From positions 147,711 through 211,710 of the forward strand of contig JAPYTQ010000005.1 in the NCBI GenBank assembly GCA_029941905.1: a stretch of 64,000 nt of DNA. Direction: 5' to 3'. This document shows positions 17,130 to 26,143 of this stretch, piece after piece. The position numbers and the translations under genes were made by a program. This stretch comes from JAHRVQ01 sp029941905 (lineage in GTDB: Bacteria > Pseudomonadota > Gammaproteobacteria > Pseudomonadales > Azotimanducaceae). Each line of letters opens with the position of its first letter. The stretch's first letter is position 1. The notes under the pieces were generated by a model. That model did no database searches and was not told the DNA's origin. It saw nothing but the letters and a program-made list of their open reading frames with translations.

Positions 17130-18929
17130 ATGCCAGAACCAGAATACATAAGAAACTTTTCCATTATCGCGCATATTGACCATGGTAAATCGACCCTTGC
17201 GGATCGTTTTATACAAATCTGTGGCGGATTGTCCGAACGGGAAATGGCGGAACAGGTTCTGGACTCGATGGATATCGAGAGAGAACGTGGTATCACCATA
17301 AAAGCCCAGAGTGTAACTTTGTTTTACCAGGCTGATGATGGTCATGAGTACCAGTTTAACATGATCGACACACCCGGGCATGTGGATTTCAGTTACGAGG
17401 TTTCCCGGTCCCTGGCTGCCTGTGAAGGTGCATTGCTGGTAGTTGATGCTGCACAAGGTGTCGAGGCGCAATCCGTGGCGAATTGCTATACGGCTATCGA
17501 GCAGGGTCTTGAGGTCCTGCCGGTATTGAACAAGATCGATCTGCCCCAGGCAGATCCGGACTCCGTATGCCAGGAAATTGAAGAAATTATTGGTATCGAT
17601 GCAACCGGCGCAGTTAGGGTGAGCGCGAAACGTGGCGATGGTATCAAAGAATTACTGGAAGAAATAATCGCGACGATTCCAGCCCCGCTGTCAAACCGGG
17701 ATCAGGATGCCCAGGCACTGATTATCGATTCATGGTTTGACAATTACCTGGGCGTCGTTTCCCTGGTGCGGGTTACCCAGGGGCAATTTTCAGTAAAAGA
17801 TAAAATTATCATGAAGTCCGTAGGCAAGACCCACCAGATCGATTCTGCTGGTATATTTACACCTAAACGACAGGAAACCGGGGTATTGAAAGCTGGCGAG
17901 GTCGGGTTTGTTGTCGCCGGTATCAAGGATGTTAAAGGTGCGCCGGTGGGCGATACAATTACCCTGGCAGCAACGCCTGATGTGCCGAACCTGCCGGGTT
18001 TTCAGCAAGTCAAACCGCAAGTATTTGCAGGCATGTTTACCGTCAGTGCTGATGATTTTGAAGACTTCCGTGATGCACTACAAAAATTGACACTCAATGA
18101 CGCTTCCCTGGTTTATGAACCTGAAAGCTCAGAAGCTCTGGGAAATGGATTCCGTTGTGGGTTTCTGGGAATGTTGCACATGGAAATTGTTCAGGAACGC
18201 CTTGAGAGAGAATACGACCTGGATTTGATTACTTCTGCGCCGACGGTCGTCTTTGAGGTTGTTAACAAGAATGGAGATGTTACAAAGGTCGACAATCCTT
18301 CTCAATTACCGGATCCCTCAACGATTCAGGAAATGCGTGAGCCCGTTGTGACGGCAAACATACTGGTTCCCCAGGAGTATCTGGGTAGTGTTATTACCCT
18401 GTGCGTTGAGCGGCGCGGGGTGCAAAAAGATATGCAGTTCGTGGGTAAACAAGTTTCTGTTGTCTACGATTTACCGATGAATGAAGTGGTGCTGGATTTT
18501 TTCGACAGACTGAAATCAGTCAGCCGTGGGTATGCCTCGTTGGACTACAGCTTTGATCATTTTGAAACTGCTAACCTTGTCAGACTGGACGTTTTGATTA
18601 ATGGCGACAAGGTGGATGCGTTAGCCGTGATTGTGCATCGAGACGATGCGCGTACAAAAGGATTTTCCTTAACTAAAAAAATGAAGGAACTGATCCCCCG
18701 GCAAATGTTTGATGTGGCTATTCAAGCAGCAATCGGCGGGCAAATTATTGCCAGACAAACGGTCAAGGCGTTAAGGAAGAACGTTACAGCCAAGTGTTAC
18801 GGTGGTGACATCACCCGCAAGAAAAAACTGCTGGAAAAACAAAAAGCTGGTAAAAAGAGAATGAAGCAAGTCGGCAGTGTCGAGATACCCCAGGAAGCAT
18901 TCCTGGCTGTTCTAAAGGTTGAAAAATGA
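17130..18929 (+). CDS. lepA: Elongation factor 4 (LepA)
   Basis: Translational GTPase that acts on the ribosome. The 599-residue protein has G1 AHIDHGKST, the switch region ERERGITIKAQ, G3 DTPGHVDFSYEV, G4 NKIDLP, and the LepA-specific C-terminal end with GGDITRKKKLLEKQKAGKKRMK. Full length, no oddities. Overlaps lepB by four bases (ATGA), the standard lepA-lepB operon. Confidence 0.97.
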   Translation: MPEPEYIRNFSIIAHIDHGKSTLADRFIQICGGLSEREMAEQVLDSMDIERERGITIKAQSVTLFYQADDGHEYQFNMIDTPGHVDFSYEVSRSLAACEGALLVVDAAQGVEAQSVANCYTAIEQGLEVLPVLNKIDLPQADPDSVCQEIEEIIGIDATGAVRVSAKRGDGIKELLEEIIATIPAPLSNRDQDAQALIIDSWFDNYLGVVSLVRVTQGQFSVKDKIIMKSVGKTHQIDSAGIFTPKRQETGVLKAGEVGFVVAGIKDVKGAPVGDTITLAATPDVPNLPGFQQVKPQVFAGMFTVSADDFEDFRDALQKLTLNDASLVYEPESSEALGNGFRCGFLGMLHMEIVQERLEREYDLDLITSAPTVVFEVVNKNGDVTKVDNPSQLPDPSTIQEMREPVVTANILVPQEYLGSVITLCVERRGVQKDMQFVGKQVSVVYDLPMNEVVLDFFDRLKSVSRGYASLDYSFDHFETANLVRLDVLINGDKVDALAVIVHRDDARTKGFSLTKKMKELIPRQMFDVAIQAAIGGQIIARQTVKALRKNVTAKCYGGDITRKKKLLEKQKAGKKRMKQVGSVEIPQEAFLAVLKVEK

Positions 18930-19732
18930 GCATTAATTTTCCGTTATTCCTCGTATTGGCTACCGGTATAACCGGAATCATATGGGTCTTTGATGTCTTT
19001 GTTTTACGCCCGAAACGAGTTCTGGCTGCCGACAACATCCAACTGCAGCTGAAGGAAGAGTCGGAAGAAGCCGTGGCGAAAATTCTTCGAGAGCCAGTAG
19101 TCGTCGAGTACTCGATATCTTTTTTCCCTATATTACTTATTGTGCTGCTGCTGCGTTCATTTCTGGCTGAACCATTCCAGATCCCCACAGGCTCAATGAT
19201 TCCTACGCTAAAGATTGGAGATTTTATCGTCGTTAACAAATTTGCCTATGGAATCAGGTTGCCAGTACTGGGAACAAAAATTATCCCGGTGGACGATCCG
19301 AAAAATGGCGAAGTCATGGTTTTTATTCCTCCTCATGAAGATGAGTATTTCATCAAACGAGTCGTGGGTATTCCGGGTGATAGGGTAAGATACGATGCCA
19401 AGAAACTGACAATTAATGGCGAAGAGCAGCCCCAGGAGTTTGTTGCCAGGATCCCGGCTAACAATCCGCGTTACCTGGTCTACAAGGAAGTACTCGGCGG
19501 TGTGGAGCACCTGATTCATGTCAACCGTTACCGTGATGACCGGGTGGAGGAATGGGTCATCCCGGAAGGGTACTATTTCATGATGGGTGACAACCGTGAT
19601 CAGAGTAGTGACAGTCGGTTCTGGGGTCTGGTTGCAGAAGAGAACATCGTTGGTAAGGCTTTTGGTGTGTGGTTGCATAAGGAACCGGGTCTGAATTTCC
19701 CGGATTTTTCTCACAACGGCTGGATCGAGTAA
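18926..19732 (+). CDS. lepB: Signal peptidase I
   Basis: Inner-membrane protease that removes signal peptides from Sec/Tat substrates. The 268-residue protein has two N-terminal transmembrane helices (about 4-26 and 62-80), the catalytic serine in PTGSMIPTL (Ser90), the catalytic lysine in YFIKRVVGIPGD (Lys144), and the box GDNRDQSSDSRFWG. Classic Ser/Lys dyad arrangement. Translationally coupled to lepA. Confidence 0.96.
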   Translation: MSINFPLFLVLATGITGIIWVFDVFVLRPKRVLAADNIQLQLKEESEEAVAKILREPVVVEYSISFFPILLIVLLLRSFLAEPFQIPTGSMIPTLKIGDFIVVNKFAYGIRLPVLGTKIIPVDDPKNGEVMVFIPPHEDEYFIKRVVGIPGDRVRYDAKKLTINGEEQPQEFVARIPANNPRYLVYKEVLGGVEHLIHVNRYRDDRVEEWVIPEGYYFMMGDNRDQSSDSRFWGLVAEENIVGKAFGVWLHKEPGLNFPDFSHNGWIE

Positions 19733-19775
19733 GCAGAAATGCAGGGGAATCGGTTCAAAGGAGCGAATAAAGGTT

Positions 19776-20150
19776 ATGAATTTTCCTGATCGTCAGCGCG
19801 GTATCGGATTAGCTGGATGGATGATCCTGGTACTCATGTTTGGATTAGTTATTACCGGCGGTGTCAAATTGTTGCCTCTTTATATGGATCACTACGCCAT
19901 ATCCAAAGTGTTCGATCAGCTGGCTAAAGAGCCTGGCATGGTCGAGAGAAATAAAAAAGGCATCATAACTGCCATTGACAAGAAGCTCAGGATTAACCAG
20001 ATTCGCAATTTCCCCCTCTCAGAAAATTTAACGATCGAGTCAACAGAGCGAGGCACTAAAGTCACCTTGGAGTATGAAGTCCGGGTATCCTTAATACAGA
20101 ATATTGACCTGGTTGCTTCTTTTGACAAGGAAGTTGACTTGATTTACTGA
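19776..20150 (+). CDS. DUF4845 membrane-anchored protein
   Basis: A conserved gammaproteobacterial protein of unknown function always found between lepB and rnc. The 124-residue product has an N-terminal cytoplasmic tip with the RQRGIGLAGWMILV segment, one transmembrane helix (about 10-30) and a small alpha/beta soluble domain that presumably faces the periplasm. Identified by length, topology and position; no catalytic residues are apparent. Confidence 0.8.
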   Translation: MNFPDRQRGIGLAGWMILVLMFGLVITGGVKLLPLYMDHYAISKVFDQLAKEPGMVERNKKGIITAIDKKLRINQIRNFPLSENLTIESTERGTKVTLEYEVRVSLIQNIDLVASFDKEVDLIY

Positions 20151-20191
20151 CATCTTTGTTATGTATTTTTATGCATTTGAGGTCACGTAAA

Positions 20192-20893
20192 GTGCCATCC
20201 ATACAGGACACTACATTTGATAAACTTCAGCGACGTTTAGGCTATACGTTTTCAGAAGGTGATCTTTTGACCCAGGCGCTCACACACCGCAGCCATGGTT
20301 CCAACAACAATGAACGCCTTGAGTTTCTCGGTGACTCCATTTTAAATTTCGTGATTGCAGAAGATCTTTACCTGCGTTTTGAGGCCGCTCAGGAAGGCAA
20401 GCTCAGTCGTTTGCGGGCAAAGATGATAAAGCGCCAGACCCTGGCTGAAATCGCGAGAGAATTTGAATTGGGCGATTACCTGATTATGGGGGTTGGTGAG
20501 CTCAAGAGTGGCGGGTTTCAACGCGATTCGATTCTTTCCGACACGCTGGAAGCGGTCATCGGCGCCATATTTCTCGACGCCCATCTTGATGTTGTCAGAG
20601 AACGTATCGTAGCCTGGTTTGCCAGCCGCCTGGATATTCTATCCCTGGAGAAGTCGTTCAAAGATGCTAAATCCCGTCTGCAGGAGTTTTTACAGGCCAG
20701 ACAGGCTGCGTTGCCGGACTACCAGGTAGTGAAGACTGAAGGCCAGTCCCATGAACAGATTTTCCACGTTGAGTGCCGTGTAGAATTGTTGGCTGAAGCC
20801 GCGAAAGGGAAGGGAACCAGTCGCCGTGTCGCCGAACAAAGCGCTGCCTCGGTAGCCCTGGTTAATCTTGGAATAGAACACCATGACCGCTAA
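20192..20893 (+). CDS. rnc: Ribonuclease III
   Basis: Double-strand-specific endoribonuclease for rRNA and mRNA processing. The signature NERLEFLGDSIL is at residues 40-51, followed by a C-terminal double-stranded RNA-binding domain (SRLQEFLQARQAALPDYQV...). I chose GTG 20192 (GAGGT upstream, 233 residues, MPSIQDTTFDKLQRRLGYTF) over TTG 20156, which would add residues unlike the family. The end overlaps era by eleven bases. Confidence 0.94.
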   Translation: MPSIQDTTFDKLQRRLGYTFSEGDLLTQALTHRSHGSNNNERLEFLGDSILNFVIAEDLYLRFEAAQEGKLSRLRAKMIKRQTLAEIAREFELGDYLIMGVGELKSGGFQRDSILSDTLEAVIGAIFLDAHLDVVRERIVAWFASRLDILSLEKSFKDAKSRLQEFLQARQAALPDYQVVKTEGQSHEQIFHVECRVELLAEAAKGKGTSRRVAEQSAASVALVNLGIEHHDR

Positions 20894-21788
20894 AAAGACG
20901 AATCCCCGATGCGGATACGTTGCGATTATTGGCCGTCCCAATGTCGGCAAGTCGACCTTGCTAAATCGCATATTGGGCCAGAAACTGAGTATCACCTCAA
21001 AAAAACCACAAACAACCCGGCATCAGTTACTCGGCATTAAGACCTCGAAAAATGCCCAACTTCTTTACGTAGACACCCCTGGCATACACGGCAAAGAAAA
21101 ACGCGCTATTAATCGATATATGAATCGTAGTGCCAGAAGTGTCGTGCGCGACGTCGATGTCATTGTGTTTGTGACTGACAGAACACAATGGCAGCCTGAT
21201 GATCAGGTTGCGTTTGAAAGCCTCAAGTATGCTGCCGGGCAGATCATAGTGGCAGTCAACAAAGTTGACTTGATTAAAGACAAAAAGACGCTACTGCCAC
21301 ATATCGCCACTTTAGAGGAAATGTTTCCAGATGCTGAAATTATCCCGATATCAGCTGAAAACGGTGATAACCTTGAGGCATTGGAAGAGCGAGTGGAATC
21401 GAGGTTGCCCTACGGGCCATTTTTGTTTTCCGATGAGCAGATTACTGACAGAAGTGAACGTTTCCTTGTCGCAGAAATTATCCGGGAAAAAATAATGCGT
21501 CAATTGGGTGAAGAAATTCCGTACGCGGTCACTATCCAGATAGAAAACTTCAAACAGATGGGTAAAACGCTTCATATTGATGCAACGGTTTTTGTCGAAA
21601 GGGATGGCCAGAAAGTAATTATAATAGGCGCAAAGGGCAGTAAGTTAAAACGCATTGGAACAGATGCCAGACGTGATATAGAAGCACTGCTGGATAAAAA
21701 GGTCATGCTTCGATTGTGGGTTAAGGTCAAGTCAGGCTGGTCCGATGATGAGCGGGCACTAAAGAGTCTGGGATATGACGACATTTAG
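20883..21788 (+). CDS. era: GTPase Era
   Basis: Ribosome-assembly GTPase that binds 16S rRNA. G1 GRPNVGKSTLLN, G3 DTPGIHG, G4 NKVD, and a C-terminal KH domain with IIGAKGSKLKRIG are visible in the 301-residue protein. Overlaps rnc upstream and recO downstream by 11 and 14 bases; the usual rnc-era-recO operon. Confidence 0.97.
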   Translation: MTAKKTNPRCGYVAIIGRPNVGKSTLLNRILGQKLSITSKKPQTTRHQLLGIKTSKNAQLLYVDTPGIHGKEKRAINRYMNRSARSVVRDVDVIVFVTDRTQWQPDDQVAFESLKYAAGQIIVAVNKVDLIKDKKTLLPHIATLEEMFPDAEIIPISAENGDNLEALEERVESRLPYGPFLFSDEQITDRSERFLVAEIIREKIMRQLGEEIPYAVTIQIENFKQMGKTLHIDATVFVERDGQKVIIIGAKGSKLKRIGTDARRDIEALLDKKVMLRLWVKVKSGWSDDERALKSLGYDDI

Positions 21789-22506
21789 CCGTGACGCCGA
21801 ACTCACTCCAGCTTACATTCTGCATACCAGAAAATATCGGGATACCAGCCTGCTTGCTGATTTTATAACGGAAAAAGAAGGCCGGGTGACTGCTGTCATT
21901 CGAGGCGCCAGGGGCGGGAAAAAGAAAACCGGAGTGGTCCAGCCCTTTACACCACTTCTGGTTTCCTATATTGGCCGCGGTGATCTAAAGACTGTTACCA
22001 AGCTGGATGCAGGAAACTTTGATCCGCTCTCAGGCGAGAGTCTGCTCGTCGGCTTTTACGTCAATGAACTGCTGGTACGCCTGCTTGGCAAGTTTGAGCC
22101 TGTACCGGTTTTATTTCACGCCTACCAGGCACTGCTGCTGGATCTGGTATCCGCCGGTGTGTCTGCACCATCATTGCGAATCTTTGAGCTGACGTTACTC
22201 AGGCAATTGGGTTATGGGATCACTTTCGGAATTGATGCTATGTCAGGTGAACCGGTAAAGCCCGGTTGTTATTATCGGTACGTACCGGATGAAGGCTTTC
22301 ACGAGCTCGTACACGATACCGAAAACGCCTCATACAAGGGAGAGAACCTGTTAGCCATCTCAAATGGTGATCTGTCCATACCTGAGGTTGATTCCTGTGC
22401 GAAAAAGATCATCCAGGTTTCGTTCGCCGTGTTGTTGGGGGGCAAGCCTCTCAAGAGCCGTGAGTTGTTTGAGATGTATCATTCAGGGACAAAACAAAAA
22501 AACTGA
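21775..22506 (+). CDS. recO: DNA repair protein RecO
   Basis: Recombination mediator that helps RecA load onto SSB-coated single-stranded DNA. The 243-residue protein starts with an OB-fold typical of RecO (PAYILHTRKYRDTSLLADFITEKEGRVTAVIRGARG) and ends with the helical domain. No zinc-binding cysteine cluster is evident. The pdxJ-acpS genes that often follow recO are not present; the next gene is on the opposite strand. Confidence 0.93.
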   Translation: MTTFSRDAELTPAYILHTRKYRDTSLLADFITEKEGRVTAVIRGARGGKKKTGVVQPFTPLLVSYIGRGDLKTVTKLDAGNFDPLSGESLLVGFYVNELLVRLLGKFEPVPVLFHAYQALLLDLVSAGVSAPSLRIFELTLLRQLGYGITFGIDAMSGEPVKPGCYYRYVPDEGFHELVHDTENASYKGENLLAISNGDLSIPEVDSCAKKIIQVSFAVLLGGKPLKSRELFEMYHSGTKQKN

Positions 22507-22718
22507 TATTGACTGACATTTGTCTGCATCATCTTGATAAATGTCTCACGAGTTTGGTAACTCAGGATTGCCTGGTCGAGTGCCGCAGACTCGAGGTGGG
22601 GCCGCCGAGGCCAGGACGGTCTACCTTTGTAACCGCACTGTTAGTGGGCTTACGCAGATTCATCATACCGAGCCAACTATTCTCACTGTTTTGAAATTAT
22701 AATATTGTCAGATCAAGG
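22507..22718. other. Convergent intergenic region with a structured GC-rich patch
   Basis: 212 bp between two 3' ends. TCGAGT (22576-22581) pairs with ACTCGA (22589-22594), flanked by CCTGG and CCAGG, and it contains TGGGGCCGCCGAGGC at 22597-22611. The reverse complement of that 15-mer is present at 63978-63992. No rho-independent terminator with a clear U tract and no credible gene; the only long open frame has no family features. Confidence 0.5.
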
Positions 22719-25114
22719 CTAACTTTGAGAATTAAAAGGCTTCGCAACATTCACGTACCATTCCCGTAGCGCCTTTATTTCACCGTTAGTTACGTTCAGG
22801 GCCTGACGGATGGCGTCGGATTGCAACATCCGGTCCTGTTTTGCCAGGGATTCCAGAGACTCTATGGCCCGTCCCAATCGAGGGACTCCACAGTACCGGC
22901 TCGCACCATGAATCTTATGAACCTGCCTGCGGAACATCTCCGCGTCCTGGGTTGTATATGCAGAGTTCAGGCTCTCGAGATCGTCCGGCAGGGAGTCCAT
23001 CAACAGCTGCAACAACTCGTTGGCAAGGTCAGGGCGATGATTAGCACGGCGTAGTGCGAGTCGCTCACTAAATATCTCCCGCGGCTGATTGTTTTCATGC
23101 AACGAGTCGTGAATAGAAATACTTGTTTCAGCAGGGTCATCGGTTGATTTCAGCCAGCGGTTGAGAACATTTTTCAGGGCTTTTTTATCAACCGGTTTCA
23201 ATAGCGCGTCATTTATCCCAAACTGTAGAATCTCTGTTGTCTCCTGCTCCGATAAGTGTGCTGTCAGGGCTATGATACGCCCGGTAAAGCCTTGTTCTCT
23301 TATCATTCGGCTGGTTTGCGTGCCTGAAATTCCGGGCAGCTGAATATCCATGAAAATCAGATCGAATTGTTCCAGCTTCGCTCTGGTTATGGCGTCCATG
23401 GGGTTGTTAACCGCGACCACAGTGTGGCCCATCTCCTCCAAAATCATGGTGAGCAGCTGGAGGTTCGCGTCATAATCATCAACGATGAGCAAACGATAAT
23501 TCTCCTCGATTCTGCGGGTGTGGGCCTGGATTGTCTGGGTCAGTTGAACGTGATCAATTGGGTTCCTGAGTTGGTACCAGTTCTCCTGCTTGTAAAGGGT
23601 TGAGTTGTTTAACAGCAGGACTTTCGTCTGTGGATTTAACTTGTTGGTGATATTTGTAATGTCCTCATGCTGCTCGAAGCCGATGACACAGATTGAAGGC
23701 GTGCTTTCATTTTCAGAAATTTCTACTCCCAGATTGAATAACCGACTTTCGATGCTGTGCTGCTGGATATGGTTTTGAACGACGATTCGCGCGGTAGTTC
23801 CTTGCCTTGCACGCTGACCGGGAATCATGGTCGCGGTGACTGGAATGGACATTTTTGTAGCTTCGATGTTTAGAGCCGTGGAACCTATGAGTTGTTCCAG
23901 GCGAGGTAAACTGGGCCTGGAATCAGTCTGGTTCAAAGGTGACAGGTCAAATACCAGGCCTGTTGTTTCATTGAAGTTCACCTGGAGCATGAGTGTTTTC
24001 GCCCGCTCTATGTCGTAAGAGATGTCGTCAGAGATGGCGTGTGTCTCGCGCATCAGGATTCGTGTGAGTATAAAGTTAAACATCAAAGCACTTATTATTT
24101 CTGGCTTGCCTTCAAAGTCGAAAGCACACTTTTCATCAAAAACAGGAAACAGCAGAATCCCACGCTCTTCGAGCATCGGGTGCAGTAAAGCCAGAGTGTC
24201 ATCAACAATCTGATGGACGTTGAATTGAATATTATGCATTCCGGCGTAACTGTATTGTTGCAATTCACGATTCAGAAATACTATTTGTCTGGCAACACGT
24301 TCCAGCTCTCCCAGACTTTCAGAAAGCCCTTTGTTATGGTCAGTGTCGAGTGCCTGTTGACCGTCGACCACCTGTTGAGCGTCGACCACCTGTTGAGCGT
24401 CGACCACCTGTTGAGTNNNNNNNNNNNNNNNNNNNNNNNNNNNNNNNNNNNNNNNNNNNNNNNNNNNNNNNNNNNNNNNNNNNNNNNNNNNNNNNNNNNN
24501 NNNNNNNNNNNNNNNNCGTCGACCACCTGTTGAGCGTCGACCACCTGTTGAGCGTCGACCACCTGTTGAGTGTCGACCACCTGCTGAGTGTACCGATTGA
24601 CATAGCCGATCATTGACGACAGAGGCAATTCCGACAGGTGGGCCAGAACCTGCGACCACTGTTGTTCGAGTTGGGTGGTTGTTTTGAACTGGATAAGTGA
24701 ATTTTTTGTGGCTTTGTTTTCATCTTCCAGTTCTCGAATGGTGTGTTGCAACTGTATCCGGATATCGTTTGCGGCTATCAGTTGTTCGGAAAAACTTTTC
24801 TGCAACTGGTAGTTTTTTCCTTCCAGGGTTGAGGCAAGATTCTGCACCGGGGTGCCGTCAATGAAGTTATCTGGATCCAGCCTGAGGTCCGGCTCTTCCA
24901 GTTCTTGATTGAGCTGTATGACAGGATCTACAAAGTTCTTGCGAATTTGCCGATAGGTAAAGCTGGTGGTAAGAATCAGCAGCGACAATACGAGCATGGC
25001 AACTGTAAACTGTTTGACACCCGTTGTGGTTAGTACAAACCAGAACAGGAAACTTCCTGTAATAAACGCGGGTAAGGTGATAAGAAAAAACAGTTCTTTA
25101 TCGTGTCTGGACAT
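22719..25114 (-). CDS. GacS/BarA-like hybrid phosphorelay protein with degenerate kinase core, interrupted by an assembly gap
   Basis: Two blocks in different frames are joined across a 100-N placeholder at 24417-24516. N-terminal block, 199 residues: two helices (8-30, 36-53) with only a few residues between, a coiled-coil linker, and LAHLSELPLSSMIGY, which aligns with a histidine-kinase H-box (His159 kept, following Glu lost). Then come AQQVVD/TQQVVD repeats. C-terminal block, 565 residues: a degenerate ATPase-like region without N- or G-box motifs, a degenerate receiver-like stretch, a good receiver (IVDDYDAN, FMDIQLPG, ALTAH, LLKPVD) and an HPt domain (VHKIHGASRYCG). Both blocks read the same hexapeptide in their own frame; a true gap of 17+18k bases would restore one frame. 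Position next to cysM-rlmD-relA matches gacS in Pseudomonas. The pseudokinase reading is inference. Confidence 0.75.
24345..24589 (-). repeat. 18-bp coding tandem array (AQQVVD hexapeptide), includes assembly gap
   Basis: Unit GCTCAACAGGTGGTCGAC on the minus strand. Four units are visible on each side of the gap (24345-24416 and 24518-24589); outer copies carry substitutions (GQQALD, TQQVVD) and inner copies are identical, as expected for recent expansion from the middle. Real copy number is unknown. Confidence 0.9.
24417..24516. other. Assembly gap (100 N)
   Basis: Exactly 100 N, a conventional placeholder for unknown length, inside the 18-bp array. The flanking repeat phase predicts a missing length of 17+18k bases. 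Confidence 0.97.
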
Positions 25115-25148
25115 GTTTTGCCGGTAGAGACATATACCTAAAATGAAT

Positions 25149-25177
25149 TTGGTTAGATTAAGCTGATATTATATGAA
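25149..25177 (+). promoter_or_regulatory. Candidate sigma-70 promoter for cysM
   Basis: TTGGTT (25149-25154), 17-base spacer, TATGAA (25172-25177) in the 117-bp divergent gap between the hybrid phosphorelay gene and cysM. Reasonable match and spacing, not tested. Confidence 0.4.
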
Positions 25178-25231
25178 TCAGCCCGGTTCTCCTATCATCG
25201 CAATTCATTTGGGATATGCTACAAGAATAAG

Positions 25232-26122
25232 ATGACAAACTACCCGACAATAGAGTCCTGCATCGGTGAAACGCCCCTGGTGAGATTGCAACGCTTGCCT
25301 GGCGATACCACCAACACCATCTTGGTTAAACTGGAAGGTAATAATCCAGCAGGGTCGGTTAAAGACAGACCCGCCCTGAGTATGATCAATGGAGCAGAGG
25401 CCAGGGGAGATATCCGGCCCGGTGATACGCTGATTGAAGCCACCAGCGGCAATACAGGGATTGCCCTGGCGATGGCAGCGGCAATAAAGGGGTATCAGAT
25501 GGTACTCATTATGCCTGCCCATATGAGTGATGAAAGAAAGACCGCGATGACGGCATATGGTGCTGAACTCATTAGCGTAAGCAAGGAAGAGGGAATGGAA
25601 CGTGCTCGGGATCTTGCCCTCGAGATGCAGGCCGACGGCAAAGGGGTTGTGCTGGACCAGTTTGCAAACCCAGACAACCCAAAGGCACATTATGATGGTA
25701 CCGGGCCAGAGATCATTCGCCAGACTGACGGAAACATTACTCATTTTGTGAGTTCCATGGGCACGACTGGCACCATCATGGGTGTTTCGAGATATTTCAA
25801 GGAAGTGAAGCCGGAAATTGAAATCATCGGCCTGCAGCCTGTAGAAGGTTCAGCGATTCCAGGTATAAGAAGATGGCCAGCCGCCTATCTGCCCCGCATT
25901 TATGACAACAGGGATATCGACAGAATCATAGACATGGAACAGGGTCTCGCGGAGGTTACCATGCAGGATTTAGCGAAAGTCGAAGGTATATTTTGTGGCG
26001 TTTCTTCCGGTGGGGCTGTCGCTGCTGCTCTGCAAGTGAGCGAAGAAGTAGAAAACGCCGTCATTGTCGCCATTATTTGTGACCGGGGTGATCGATACCT
26101 GTCAACTGGCGTGTTCTCCTGA
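25232..26122 (+). CDS. cysM: Cysteine synthase B (O-acetylserine sulfhydrylase)
   Basis: PLP enzyme converting O-acetylserine plus sulfide or thiosulfate to cysteine or S-sulfocysteine. The PLP-lysine segment NPAGSVKDRPAL (Lys44), the substrate loop EATSGNTGIALA and the phosphate-binding SSMGTTGTIMG loop are visible. 296 residues and the CysM-like sequence RRWPAAYLPRIYD favour CysM over CysK. First gene of cysM-rlmD-relA. Confidence 0.94.
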   Translation: MTNYPTIESCIGETPLVRLQRLPGDTTNTILVKLEGNNPAGSVKDRPALSMINGAEARGDIRPGDTLIEATSGNTGIALAMAAAIKGYQMVLIMPAHMSDERKTAMTAYGAELISVSKEEGMERARDLALEMQADGKGVVLDQFANPDNPKAHYDGTGPEIIRQTDGNITHFVSSMGTTGTIMGVSRYFKEVKPEIEIIGLQPVEGSAIPGIRRWPAAYLPRIYDNRDIDRIIDMEQGLAEVTMQDLAKVEGIFCGVSSGGAVAAALQVSEEVENAVIVAIICDRGDRYLSTGVFS

Positions 26123-26143
26123 TGATTCGTTAAATTTCATAGG

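Noticed and set aside
22509..22694. 61-residue frame after recO
   Set aside because: Low-likelihood composition and lies in a structured convergent intergenic region; no homology recognised.
24345..24616. Long open frames on both strands through the 18-bp array (e.g. TGGRRS or VDHLLS repeats)
   Set aside because: An 18-bp unit without stops keeps several frames open. Only the AQQVVD frame connects with real protein domains on both sides.
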